DNA of 7,985 nt from assembly GCA_040383485.1 (NCBI GenBank), contig JBEIDK010000145.1:1-7985 (forward strand). Reading direction: 5' to 3'. Position numbers and translations under genes: made by a program. Within the stretch, counting starts at the first letter, position 1, and each line of letters starts with the position of its first letter. A model generated the notes under the pieces. It made no database searches and was not told the DNA's origin. It worked only from the letters and a program-made list of their open reading frames with translations. Below are positions 1-7,019 of this stretch, one piece after another. The DNA comes from JBEIDK01 sp040383485. Its GTDB lineage: Bacteria > Bacteroidota > Bacteroidia > UBA4408.

Positions 1-1
1 A

Positions 2-277
2 TTGCTTTTTAGTTTTACAAACATACTGTTTCAATGGATATTTTTAATTGTTGGTTTATCAAATTATAATTTTGTTATTTTTTTATTTAATTCTGTTAAA
101 GATATCACAGCAGATGCTGCTATCCCTGTGGAAACTGACATTTAGCAAAGCGAAGTTAGGTACAGTGCAGTGAATATACAAAACCTTGACATTTCAGAAT
201 TGAGTGATGGAGTTTACTTTTTTACCCTCAAAAACAGAGATGGTAAATTGTATAAAAGCAAGTTTATAAAGCAATGA
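2..277 (+). pseudogene. Decayed T9SS cargo gene, C-terminal sorting domain relic
   Basis: The frame ending at the TGA at 275-277 encodes a typical end of a T9SS type A sorting domain: VNIQNLDISELSDGVYFF followed by a short hairpin and the basic end KSKFIKQ. It closely parallels the end of the intact sorting domain encoded at 3352-4983 (LDSGIYFVQL, then KKFVKN). An in-frame TAG at 143-145 interrupts the reading just upstream. The frame before it is open to the window edge, but it reads as hydrophobic, low-quality sequence (around SNYNFVIFLFNSV) with no LYPNP motif and no start codon. In the family this roughly 80-residue domain routes the protein through the T9SS to the cell surface. I infer a broken relic of a surface-protein gene whose body lay to the left. 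A sequencing error at the TAG, or a real gene ending with a frameshift, remains possible. Confidence 0.6.
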
Positions 278-291
278 AGAAGGATTATAAA

Positions 292-320
292 TTTAAACAG
301 GGTAATGTTTCCTGCTTAAA
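292..320 (-). terminator. Hairpin terminator overlapping the receptor stop codon
   Basis: Positions 292-301 and 311-320 form a 10-base-pair stem around a 9-base loop. Read as minus-strand RNA the stem is fully paired with one G-U wobble, and it is followed by a short U-rich stretch (UUUAUAAU). It lies at the end of the TonB-dependent receptor gene, whose stop codon (316-318) is inside the stem. The U-tract is modest. The same hairpin could also slow transcription from the plus-strand relic, which converges on it. Confidence 0.5.
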
Positions 321-3231
321 ATCTCCAACTTGCTCCTAAGCTTATAGTACGACCATTGTATAAGTTGTTAATCATATTGTCAGTACCATCTTTATCATAC
401 TTTCCGTTGTTATTTAAGTCTTGATAAAAAATATAATCATTTGCCAAAGCATCGCGTAAATTAATTTTTAACTCAAGATGCTTAAAGAATAGTTTACTAA
501 TTTGCATGTCGATTACAGTTCGAGGATTTTCCCATATACTTGGCTCAGCAATATTTCCAACCAAATAAATTCTGCGTCCAATTTTGTTTATAGAAATACT
601 AATTCCTTGTTGCTTGTCGTTATCAAAATATTGAAGTCCACAATTAACAATGTATGGCGATTGGCCTTGTAGTGGTCTTGTTAAAGCACCTGCATCCTTA
701 ACATCTGTTAAATCTACAACCGATTTTATTAAAGAAACATTTGCAAAGGTTGATAGGTTGGCTAAAAATTTATTATCATATTGTTTTGATATTGCAGCAG
801 CATTAATTCTGAATTCAAATTCAACACCATAGTTTTGGGTTTTTGCAATATTCTGGTAGTCGATAGTTCTTGATTCTGAAGGAACACTTACTTGCTCAAT
901 TGCATTAGCAAATGACTTGTAAAAAACGGAAGTAGAAAACAATTGGTTATAGGTTCCAAACCATTCGTACCTCAAATCGTAGTTATTAATTGTAGCACGT
1001 TGCAATAATGGATTACCTCGTACAGTAAAAAATGAGGTGAAGTCGAAGAACCCAAACGGTGCCAATTCTCTATATTCAGGACGACTTACTGTTTTGTAAA
1101 AAGCCGCTCTCAAATTTGTTTTTTCGTTTAGGCTATACACTAAGTTTGCACTTGGCAACCAATCTATTACCGTATTGTCTATTCCAACAGGTGTTCCATC
1201 ATCTGAAAAAGAATTCACTTTTTGGTTGTACTCTTCAACTCTGGTTCCAGCAACTATATGCCAGTTGTTTAAAAAACGCACATCGTACATGGCATAGGCT
1301 GCGTTTAATAATGATGATGCAGTATATGAATCATTAAGTTTTGTTGCATCATCCAATGTAAATCCACTTAAACCATTTTGTTTAGGAGCCGTGGCTGTCG
1401 CTTCTTGAAATGGTTTGATAACTCCCATGTTTGAAGGTGCAAAAATACTATCTTCACTCATGGTTAGTAAAGAATCGGCAAACTTAACCGGAGCTTTTCT
1501 ATTATTAACTTTATACGTATTATAACTTAAATGGCGCGACTTAAACTCACGATTACGTTGTTGACGAGCAACACCTATTTTAAACTCTGATTTTACTTTT
1601 TTGATAAATGAAAGAGGCAGAGTTAAATCTATATTGCCACTCATCATTTGTTCATTATTCTTTGATGAAAAAATATTGCCTCCGGCGTTTGGTGATGCAC
1701 CCGACGGTAAAATAGCTGCAGCAAATGGTTTGTCTTTTTGTGTGCTATCCTCTTGATTAACGATATGATTTGTAGTATACATCATTCGTTTTATGGCAGG
1801 TGTGTTGCGTGTAATATTATTATATGAACTATTCCAATTAAGTTTTATCCCTTTTTTAGCACTTAATAAATGTTCTCCTTGTAATTGATTACTCAATAAT
1901 TGATTTTCAGTATACCATCGAACCGAAGATTTTTCTAATTGCTGCACTTCTGCGGAATAGTCACGGATTCCATTTCTTACAATAACCCTATTATCAGTAT
2001 TAATTGTAAATAGGTTTTTAAAACTTACTTGGCTATGAGTACCTATTTTGGTCGATAAATTAAGAACTGCCCCAGTATTTATTTGATTGCTATAACTTGT
2101 ATCTTTTAACTCAAACTCTTTTAATGAAGGTGCATTTGGTTGCTCTGTAAAATCATTTCTAAAAGCGCTTTGAGTATTAAAACTATTACCATATGTCAGT
2201 GCAAATATTAAACCAGCGTCATTATTTAACACCTTGCCAACCCTTCCGATTTGGTATTGAAAATTTAAAGAAGGAGCTGCTTTTTGGATTGTTTGTAATG
2301 CCCAGTTATTAGGCATCATTTTAGCATATTCAACACGGTCAGTTGCTGTAGCACTTCTAAAAATTGAGTCAGGCAAAGCACTTGGCAACTCTCTGCTACC
2401 ATCATCAATTCCTACCTTATCGTATTTACCCGACTTAGTTGTTACAAACTTTTTATTGGTGCTAAAATCATTATAACCACTACTGATTGAAATTGATTGG
2501 CTATTGCTCTCAGGAATGGCACGTGTGTTTATGGTAACAATTCCACCAGCAAAATCGCCTGGCATATCTGGAGTTCCTGTTTTTAAAATAGTAATATTAT
2601 CTAATAATGAAGCGGGGAATAAATCGAATGAAAATGCCTTTCTGTCACTCTCTGTGCTTGGCAAAGGATTTCCATTTAACATGGTATAATTGTACCTGTC
2701 ATTAAGCCCTCTTACAATTACAAATTTATTATCTTGAATTGTTGTGCCGCTTATACGTTTTACAACATCACCAGCATTTTTATCGGGAGTTTTCTTAATT
2801 GTTTCTGCCGATATACCATCGCTAACTGCAATTCTATTTTTTTGTTGAATTAGAATTGCGTTCATACTCTCACGACGGGCCGTTGCTTCAATAACAACTT
2901 CATTTATATCAACAGTTTTCGGTTCTTCTAAAATAAAATTGACGTTGACAACTTTCTTATCCTCAACTAAAACATTTTTAATTTTTTTTGTAGCAAAACC
3001 CATCATGTTTACTTCAAGGACATAATTTCCAGCGGTAATTTTTTGTAATCTAAAATTACCATCAAAATCAGTAACCGTTGCTATGCTTGTGCCTTCAAGT
3101 TTAATAGTAGCTCCAGGTAAAGTCTCACCTGTAGCTTTATCAATTACATTACCTGTAATTGTACCTTGTGAGAAACTAAATTGAAAAGAAGAAAGGAGGA
3201 TGAATAGTAGTGCGTAAACTTTTTGCATCAT
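316..3231 (-). CDS. TonB-dependent outer-membrane receptor with carboxypeptidase-regulatory-like domain
   Basis: This 971-residue protein is predicted to import a bound substrate across the outer membrane using TonB energy. Residues 1-22 form a signal peptide ending in FSFSQ. Residues 23-102 are a carboxypeptidase-regulatory-like domain (GTITGNVIDKATGETLPGA, then TDFDGNF). Next comes a TonB-box-like stretch (INEVVIEA, about 109-116), and then a plug domain at about 123-240 with VIVRGLNDRYN, LNGNPLPS and a PGDFAGG motif. The remainder is a beta-barrel ending in the expected aromatic residue (ASWRF). The start has two adjacent ATGs (3231 and 3228); the first is used here. No SusD lipoprotein gene lies nearby. 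The same-strand upstream gene encodes a secreted beta-helix protein with a very similar promoter, so the two may work together. A loop near the C terminus (D938, N940, N942, D946) resembles an EF-hand-like calcium site. The ligand cannot be read from the sequence. Confidence 0.95.
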   Translation of the reverse strand: MMQKVYALLFILLSSFQFSFSQGTITGNVIDKATGETLPGATIKLEGTSIATVTDFDGNFRLQKITAGNYVLEVNMMGFATKKIKNVLVEDKKVVNVNFILEEPKTVDINEVVIEATARRESMNAILIQQKNRIAVSDGISAETIKKTPDKNAGDVVKRISGTTIQDNKFVIVRGLNDRYNYTMLNGNPLPSTESDRKAFSFDLFPASLLDNITILKTGTPDMPGDFAGGIVTINTRAIPESNSQSISISSGYNDFSTNKKFVTTKSGKYDKVGIDDGSRELPSALPDSIFRSATATDRVEYAKMMPNNWALQTIQKAAPSLNFQYQIGRVGKVLNNDAGLIFALTYGNSFNTQSAFRNDFTEQPNAPSLKEFELKDTSYSNQINTGAVLNLSTKIGTHSQVSFKNLFTINTDNRVIVRNGIRDYSAEVQQLEKSSVRWYTENQLLSNQLQGEHLLSAKKGIKLNWNSSYNNITRNTPAIKRMMYTTNHIVNQEDSTQKDKPFAAAILPSGASPNAGGNIFSSKNNEQMMSGNIDLTLPLSFIKKVKSEFKIGVARQQRNREFKSRHLSYNTYKVNNRKAPVKFADSLLTMSEDSIFAPSNMGVIKPFQEATATAPKQNGLSGFTLDDATKLNDSYTASSLLNAAYAMYDVRFLNNWHIVAGTRVEEYNQKVNSFSDDGTPVGIDNTVIDWLPSANLVYSLNEKTNLRAAFYKTVSRPEYRELAPFGFFDFTSFFTVRGNPLLQRATINNYDLRYEWFGTYNQLFSTSVFYKSFANAIEQVSVPSESRTIDYQNIAKTQNYGVEFEFRINAAAISKQYDNKFLANLSTFANVSLIKSVVDLTDVKDAGALTRPLQGQSPYIVNCGLQYFDNDKQQGISISINKIGRRIYLVGNIAEPSIWENPRTVIDMQISKLFFKHLELKINLRDALANDYIFYQDLNNNGKYDKDGTDNMINNLYNGRTISLGASWRF

Positions 3232-3244
3232 TTAATATTTGATG

Positions 3245-3301
3245 CAAAAGTGAGTTTGTCGTGTTAAGCAAATGTTAAGATATACTTAAGCAATGGTTAT
3301 T
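3245..3301 (-). promoter_or_regulatory. Promoter with four 11-base-spaced TTAAC-like repeats (receptor gene)
   Basis: On the minus strand, four half-sites start exactly 11 bases apart at 3301, 3290, 3279 and 3268: AATAAC, CTTAAG, CTTAAC, CTTAAC. The last starts 16 bases before CACTTTTG (3252 to 3245), a near match to the Bacteroidota -7 element TAnnTTTG. There is no separate TTG at the -33 position, so the repeats occupy that place, as expected for an activator-dependent promoter. Direct repeats with an 11-base period are typical of OmpR/PhoB-family response regulators, and CTTAAC-like repeats are known as Pho boxes in cyanobacteria and, as TTAACA, in Bacillus. The predicted transcript start leaves only about 6 to 8 bases before the ATG. 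The regulator's identity is inferred. Confidence 0.55.
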
Positions 3302-3335
3302 AAAAAAGGCGGATAATTTTATTTATCCGCCTTTT
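3302..3335 (-). terminator. Strong intrinsic terminator of the beta-helix gene
   Basis: Positions 3304-3316 and 3323-3335 are perfect 13-base inverted repeats (AAAAGGCGGATAA and its complement) around a 6-base loop. On the minus strand the stem ends in a run of six U (3307 to 3302). It sits 16 bases after the stop of the T9SS beta-helix gene and ends where the receptor promoter repeats begin. The two genes are therefore probably transcribed separately, despite sharing strand and being only 120 bases apart. Confidence 0.9.
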
Positions 3336-3351
3336 CCCTAATTTTTGTTGA

Positions 3352-4983
3352 TTAGTTTTTTACAAATTTCTTAATAGTTTGTTTGCCATTAATTGTAAGC
3401 TGAACAAAGTAAATGCCCGAGTCAAGGCTTTGTATATCGATATTGGTTATATTTTTACCAGTACTAGTAACTAAATTTTGAGAACGAACTAACTTACCTG
3501 TAACATCAGTAATATTTATTACACTATTTGAATTGCTTGAATTAGTAAACTCTAAAACAATAGTTGATGATGCAGGGTTTGGATACAACGTTAGATTGCT
3601 TACATTACCTATTTCTTTTACACTTACATCAAAAGTAACTTGTCCTAACTTAGAGTCTGTAAAGTTTGTTGCATTGGCAGCCATCATTGGTGAGCCCATA
3701 TTTAATCTGTAATCTGGCTTCACCCATAATTCTGGATATGGATTTACCCAGTTAATGCTAGAAGAAGAAGTATAGTAATCGTTATTATTATTTTCAAACC
3801 ATTGGTTAACATTTACAGTAACGCCAGTTGCGGCGCAAGTATCATTATTCTTAATTGATGCAAAAGTGTTGTTTTTAAAACGAATTGTATCGCCAGAAAC
3901 ATTATCAGAAGTTGCAGCATCTTTTATTTCAATCCCTGTTGGAAAATTTGTGAAAATTGAGTTGAAAATAGATATTCCGCTGTTACGTCGTATTCTAATA
4001 CATCTTGCAAAATCTGCGTTGGCAGGCAAAGCTGCTGTGGTATTGCCTCTATACGGCCCAACCATTGTTATATTTGTAAACACTGCAGTAGTCATTGGAG
4101 TTCTTGTGCTACTAGCCCCATCATTATCGCTTTCAAAACCTTCTGAAGTACTGCTTGCTGCCTGGTCACTTAAATCTGGGTCACGAATAATTAAACCATA
4201 TTGTACCTTACCTGAATAACCAAAGTCAGTATCAAAGTCATCATCAACAGTTGAATATGAAATTAAGTGTCTGCAATTCACAGTACCACCAAACCATTCG
4301 AAAGAATCGTCATTAATATAACTACATTGAATATAGTCTACAGTTGTTCCGCGTCCTACTGCACCAAAAGTTAATCCGTTAATTTCCTTATCTGGTTGAA
4401 ATGGAAAACCCGCAAACTCTATACGTATGTATTTTAATATACCTGAATTATCCTCTGGGTCAACACCTCCGTATCTTGCCTTTGAAGTATCTAAACCGCC
4501 TTCAACTACCGCAGAAACTTGATTCATTGGAGCTTTACCACATAAAATAACGCCTCCCCAATCTCCAACATATCGCGATGCAGTGTCAAAATTAGAAGTA
4601 AAAACGATAGGATTTGTTTCTGTGCCTTCGGCCATTAATTTAGAACCTCTACTTATAATTAATGTACCTTCAGTTTGTTTATCGCCACGGATAATACAAC
4701 CTGGTTGAATAGTCAATGTAGCATTATTAGTTACATACACTTTGTTTTTTAATAACACAACATCGTTACTACCCCATGTTGTGTTTGCAGTAATATCAGC
4801 TTGAACTGTTGTTGTAGTATTTGGATATACTTTATACTGTGGATCAAACTCCGTCCAGTTGTCTGTCCAGTTAGCTGTATTTGCGGCACCAAATGCGCCA
4901 CGATAATTTGTGTACTCAATAAATTGAGCTTCTGTAAAACTTGCCGTTAGTAATAAGGCAGCAATCATGTAATTTTTTTTCAT
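3352..4983 (-). CDS. Secreted beta-helix protein with T9SS type A sorting domain
   Basis: This 543-residue protein is predicted to be exported by Sec and then placed at the cell surface or released by the type IX secretion system. Residues 1-20 are a signal peptide (MKKNYMIAALLLTASFTEAQ). Residues about 70-440 carry the repeated short strands and turns of a right-handed parallel beta-helix, beginning with VYVTNNATLTIQPGCIIRG and continuing through PIVFTS and GDWGGVILCG. Acidic clusters (DDDFDTD at 247-253, ESDNDGA at 284-290) and DDSFEWFGGTVNC (225-237) look like conserved surface or metal sites. The last roughly 80 residues are the sorting domain, with LYPNP at 466-470, DSGIYFVQL and the basic end KKFVKN. 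I see no assured catalytic site; beta-helix folds occur in lyases but also in binding proteins. Its promoter repeats match those of the neighbouring TonB-dependent receptor, suggesting it captures or processes the receptor's substrate. That role is inferred. Confidence 0.92.
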   Translation of the reverse strand: MKKNYMIAALLLTASFTEAQFIEYTNYRGAFGAANTANWTDNWTEFDPQYKVYPNTTTTVQADITANTTWGSNDVVLLKNKVYVTNNATLTIQPGCIIRGDKQTEGTLIISRGSKLMAEGTETNPIVFTSNFDTASRYVGDWGGVILCGKAPMNQVSAVVEGGLDTSKARYGGVDPEDNSGILKYIRIEFAGFPFQPDKEINGLTFGAVGRGTTVDYIQCSYINDDSFEWFGGTVNCRHLISYSTVDDDFDTDFGYSGKVQYGLIIRDPDLSDQAASSTSEGFESDNDGASSTRTPMTTAVFTNITMVGPYRGNTTAALPANADFARCIRIRRNSGISIFNSIFTNFPTGIEIKDAATSDNVSGDTIRFKNNTFASIKNNDTCAATGVTVNVNQWFENNNNDYYTSSSSINWVNPYPELWVKPDYRLNMGSPMMAANATNFTDSKLGQVTFDVSVKEIGNVSNLTLYPNPASSTIVLEFTNSSNSNSVINITDVTGKLVRSQNLVTSTGKNITNIDIQSLDSGIYFVQLTINGKQTIKKFVKN

Positions 4984-5006
4984 GTGTTATTTAATTTTTA
5001 ACGACA

Positions 5007-5063
5007 CGAAAGTATTTTTACTGTATTTGGGGAATGTTTACTTTAGGTTAAGTTTTTGTTATG
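5007..5063 (-). promoter_or_regulatory. Promoter with four 11-base-spaced repeats (beta-helix gene)
   Basis: On the minus strand, CATAAC, CTTAAC, GTAAAC and CCAAAT start 11 bases apart at 5063, 5052, 5041 and 5030. The last begins 16 bases before TACTTTCG (5014 to 5007), close to the -7 consensus TAnnTTTG. The layout is the same as in front of the receptor gene: aligning the two from the first repeat to one base past the -7 element gives 33 identities in 58 positions with no gap, by hand count. There is no separate -33 TTG. The ATG lies 23 bases after the -7 element. Half-sites one and four are weaker than in the receptor promoter. Binding by a PhoB-like regulator is inferred. Confidence 0.5.
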
Positions 5064-5083
5064 AAAAATACAGAATGATGAAT

Positions 5084-6394
5084 TTATTTTAACGTTAACT
5101 TCACACGTTTTATTCTTCTTTTATCTACCGACTCTATAATTATTGAATAATTTTCAATTTCAATAACCTGTCCTTTGTCAGGTATTTTGCCAGTTATCTC
5201 AAGAATAAAGCCAGCAAGCGTATCGCTTTCTCCTCTTTGCTTTTCAAAAACTTCTCCATCAATTTGCAAAACTCTATACAAATCATTGAGCATTATTTTG
5301 GCTTCGAAAATATAATTGTTGTCGTCTAGCTTTGAGTAAATCAGTTCTTCATCATCAAATTCATCATTGATGTCGCCAATAACCTCTTCAATAATATCCT
5401 CTAAAGTTACCAAGCCAGATGTTCCACCATACTCATCAACAACAACAGCCATGTGCATTTTTTTTATTTGAAACTCCTTCAGTAAATCATCAATCTTTTT
5501 ATTTGCTGGAACAAAAAAAGGTGTTCTTAATATTGATTTCCAATCAAAGTTTTTACTTTCATTCAAATAAGGTAGCAAATCTTTACTATATAAAATACCA
5601 ATTACTTTATCCGGTGTTTCATTATAAATTGGAATTCTCGAAAAACCACATTCAATAACTTTTATTAGAAGTTCATCATACCATAAATCGTCATTAAATG
5701 CAATTATTTCTAATCGAGGCTTCATAATTTGCCTTACGTCAGTATTGCCAAATTCAACAATGCCTTTCAATATTTTTCTTTCTTCTTCTGGCGTAGTTTC
5801 GTTACTTGTTAAGTCTAGTGCTTGCGACAAATCATCAACTGTTAAATCGTGCTTTTTATTTTTCATCAACACATCAAGTAATGATGTAGATTTTATTAAT
5901 AAATAGGATAGTGGCTGCAGTATTTTTTCTGTTAATGAAACTCCAAATACTAGTTTTTTTGCAGTTTTTAAGGCGTGTTGTTTGGTATATATTTTAGGAA
6001 TTACCTCACCAATAAGCACAATTAAAAAAGTAACAATAATAACTCTAATAATAAACTCTGTTGTTTCACTTACAGCATTGTGGAGTAAGTCTTCAAAAAT
6101 TGATTCAGACAAAACTACTACTCCAATATTTACCAAATTGTGAGCAATTACTATTGTTGCAATAAGTTTCTTTTGCTTACTCAGTAAGTCAACAATTCTT
6201 TTTTCTTCTGGCGCTGTTGATGCTTTTAATAATTCTAAATCTGCTGGTTCTAAAGAGAAGAATGCAACTTCTGCCGCTGCTATCAATGCAGAGATGAGCA
6301 AAAAAACAAGCACTCCAATAATGCTCACAAACATTACGGAGTGCTGATAATTTATTTGAAATAAGATGGTGCAGTACCTGACCGGTTCGTCCAC
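5084..6394 (-). CDS. gldE: GldE-type CNNM/CBS membrane protein (gliding/T9SS associated)
   Basis: This 436-residue inner-membrane protein has the architecture of the CNNM-CBS-CorC family. An N-terminal membrane domain (helices near 21-45, 78-105 and 112-135) carries the conserved GEVIPK at 129-134. Two CBS domains lie at about 218-340 (RQIMKPR, GFSRIPIYNE, VVVDEYGGTSGLVTLEDIIEE). A C-terminal transporter-associated domain lies at about 352-432 (GESDTLAGFILE). The family is linked to magnesium or cation handling. The Bacteroidota member next to ssb is GldE, linked to gliding and to stabilising the lipoprotein GldD. The gene starts 21 bases after the ssb stop, implying co-transcription. The chosen start is GTG at 6394, giving the short N-terminal extension seen in GldE proteins; an ATG at 6334 would begin directly at the first helix. 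gldD does not follow it here. The gldE name rests on domain layout plus the ssb neighbour. Confidence 0.85.
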   Translation of the reverse strand: MDEPVRYCTILFQINYQHSVMFVSIIGVLVFLLISALIAAAEVAFFSLEPADLELLKASTAPEEKRIVDLLSKQKKLIATIVIAHNLVNIGVVVLSESIFEDLLHNAVSETTEFIIRVIIVTFLIVLIGEVIPKIYTKQHALKTAKKLVFGVSLTEKILQPLSYLLIKSTSLLDVLMKNKKHDLTVDDLSQALDLTSNETTPEEERKILKGIVEFGNTDVRQIMKPRLEIIAFNDDLWYDELLIKVIECGFSRIPIYNETPDKVIGILYSKDLLPYLNESKNFDWKSILRTPFFVPANKKIDDLLKEFQIKKMHMAVVVDEYGGTSGLVTLEDIIEEVIGDINDEFDDEELIYSKLDDNNYIFEAKIMLNDLYRVLQIDGEVFEKQRGESDTLAGFILEITGKIPDKGQVIEIENYSIIIESVDKRRIKRVKLTLK

Positions 6395-6415
6395 TTGAAT
6401 ATTTATTATTTAAAA

Positions 6416-6826
6416 TTAAAATGGTAAGTCATCACCAGTTGGAGCCTCAATTACTTCCGCATTGGCTGCTCCGCTGGCGTCATCGCGTTTATCGTTTTTA
6501 CTTACAATTGTTATGGAATCTCCAACTACTTCAGTAATGTATTTTTTTACATTATTTTGGTCTTCCCAATTTCGTGTTTTCAGTTTTCCCTCAACATAAA
6601 TTGTATACCCTTTTTTTAAATACTTTTCGGCGAATTCTGCTTGCGCGCGCCATAAAACAACGTTGTGCCACTCTGTTTGGTCAACCCTGTTTCCGTTTTT
6701 GTCTTTGTGTGATTCTGATGTTGCTAGAGGAAAGTTTACCTTCACACTACCGCCTTCAAAATGTTTTACTTCAGGGTCTTTGCCTAAATTCCCTAATAAA
6801 ATTACTTTGTTTACTCCATTTGCCAT
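6416..6826 (-). CDS. ssb: Single-stranded DNA-binding protein
   Basis: This 136-residue protein coats single-stranded DNA during replication, repair and recombination. Residues about 4-108 form the OB fold with family hallmarks: NKVILLGNLGKDPEV, the aromatic TEWHNVVLWR (W53, W59), AEKYLKKG and YVEGKLKTRNWED (W87). A short variable linker follows, then the acidic tip GDDLPF, the docking site for partner repair and replication proteins. The length is somewhat short compared with the E. coli protein because the linker is reduced, as in other Bacteroidota. The ATG at 6826 is preceded by A/T-rich sequence rather than a Shine-Dalgarno site. It has its own consensus promoter and is followed closely by gldE, an arrangement known in Flavobacterium, where ssb precedes the gldE-gldD genes. 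Nothing is missing from the protein. Confidence 0.97.
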   Translation of the reverse strand: MANGVNKVILLGNLGKDPEVKHFEGGSVKVNFPLATSESHKDKNGNRVDQTEWHNVVLWRAQAEFAEKYLKKGYTIYVEGKLKTRNWEDQNNVKKYITEVVGDSITIVSKNDKRDDASGAANAEVIEAPTGDDLPF

Positions 6827-6866
6827 GTTTAAAAAATTTAAATTAATAACTATAGTTTGGTTAAAA

Positions 6867-6897
6867 CAAATGTAAAAATATGATTATTAAATCCAAA
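6867..6897 (-). promoter_or_regulatory. Consensus Bacteroidota promoter of ssb-gldE
   Basis: On the minus strand, TTTG (6897 to 6894) is followed after 19 bases by TACATTTG (6874 to 6867). This matches both the -33 TTG and the -7 TAnnTTTG elements recognised by the Bacteroidota primary sigma factor, at the expected spacing. About 40 bases separate it from the ssb ATG. It serves as an internal contrast to the two repeat-containing promoters of the receptor and beta-helix genes, which lack a -33 TTG. Confidence 0.75.
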
Positions 6898-6958
6898 TTT
6901 ATCTAGATTAAAGGTTCAATATTGTATGATGAAAAATAAAAAGGGATTTAAATTTGGA
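6892..6958. repeat. Inverted repeat spanning the divergent promoters
   Basis: TCCAAATTTA at 6892-6901 and its exact complement TAAATTTGGA at 6949-6958 are 47 bases apart. Each copy contains the putative -33 TTTG of one divergent promoter: ssb to the left, the DUF2147 gene to the right. The symmetry may simply reflect two similar -33 regions, or a shared protein-binding site. The sequence between them has no gene. Confidence 0.45.
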
Positions 6959-6984
6959 CTTAGCAATATTTGTTTATTTATTTG
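6953..6984 (+). promoter_or_regulatory. Possible promoter of the DUF2147 operon
   Basis: TTTG at 6953-6956 is followed after 20 bases by TTTATTTG at 6977-6984, a partial match to TAnnTTTG. The spacing is correct for a Bacteroidota promoter. The predicted transcript start lies about 30 bases before the ATG at 7020. The -7 element lacks the TA, and the region is very A/T-rich, so a chance match is possible. Confidence 0.35.
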
Positions 6985-7019
6985 ATAAATAACTTTACTT
7001 ACAAATTAAAATAAAATAT

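Noticed and set aside
3232..3351. One receptor/beta-helix operon
   Set aside because: The perfect 13-base-pair terminator at 3302-3335 and a separate promoter array after it argue for two transcription units.
3866..4219. Open plus-strand frame of 117 codons
   Set aside because: It lies wholly opposite the well-supported T9SS beta-helix gene, has no recognisable domain, and arises from the low-complexity codons of the real gene.
5089..5098. Palindrome TTAACGTTAA resembling two TTAAC half-sites
   Set aside because: It lies inside the last codons of gldE, is inverted rather than direct, and is out of the 11-base phase of the nearby array.
6574..6875. Two overlapping plus-strand open frames opposite ssb
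   Set aside because: They overlap each other in different frames, mirror the conserved OB-fold gene, and show no family motifs.
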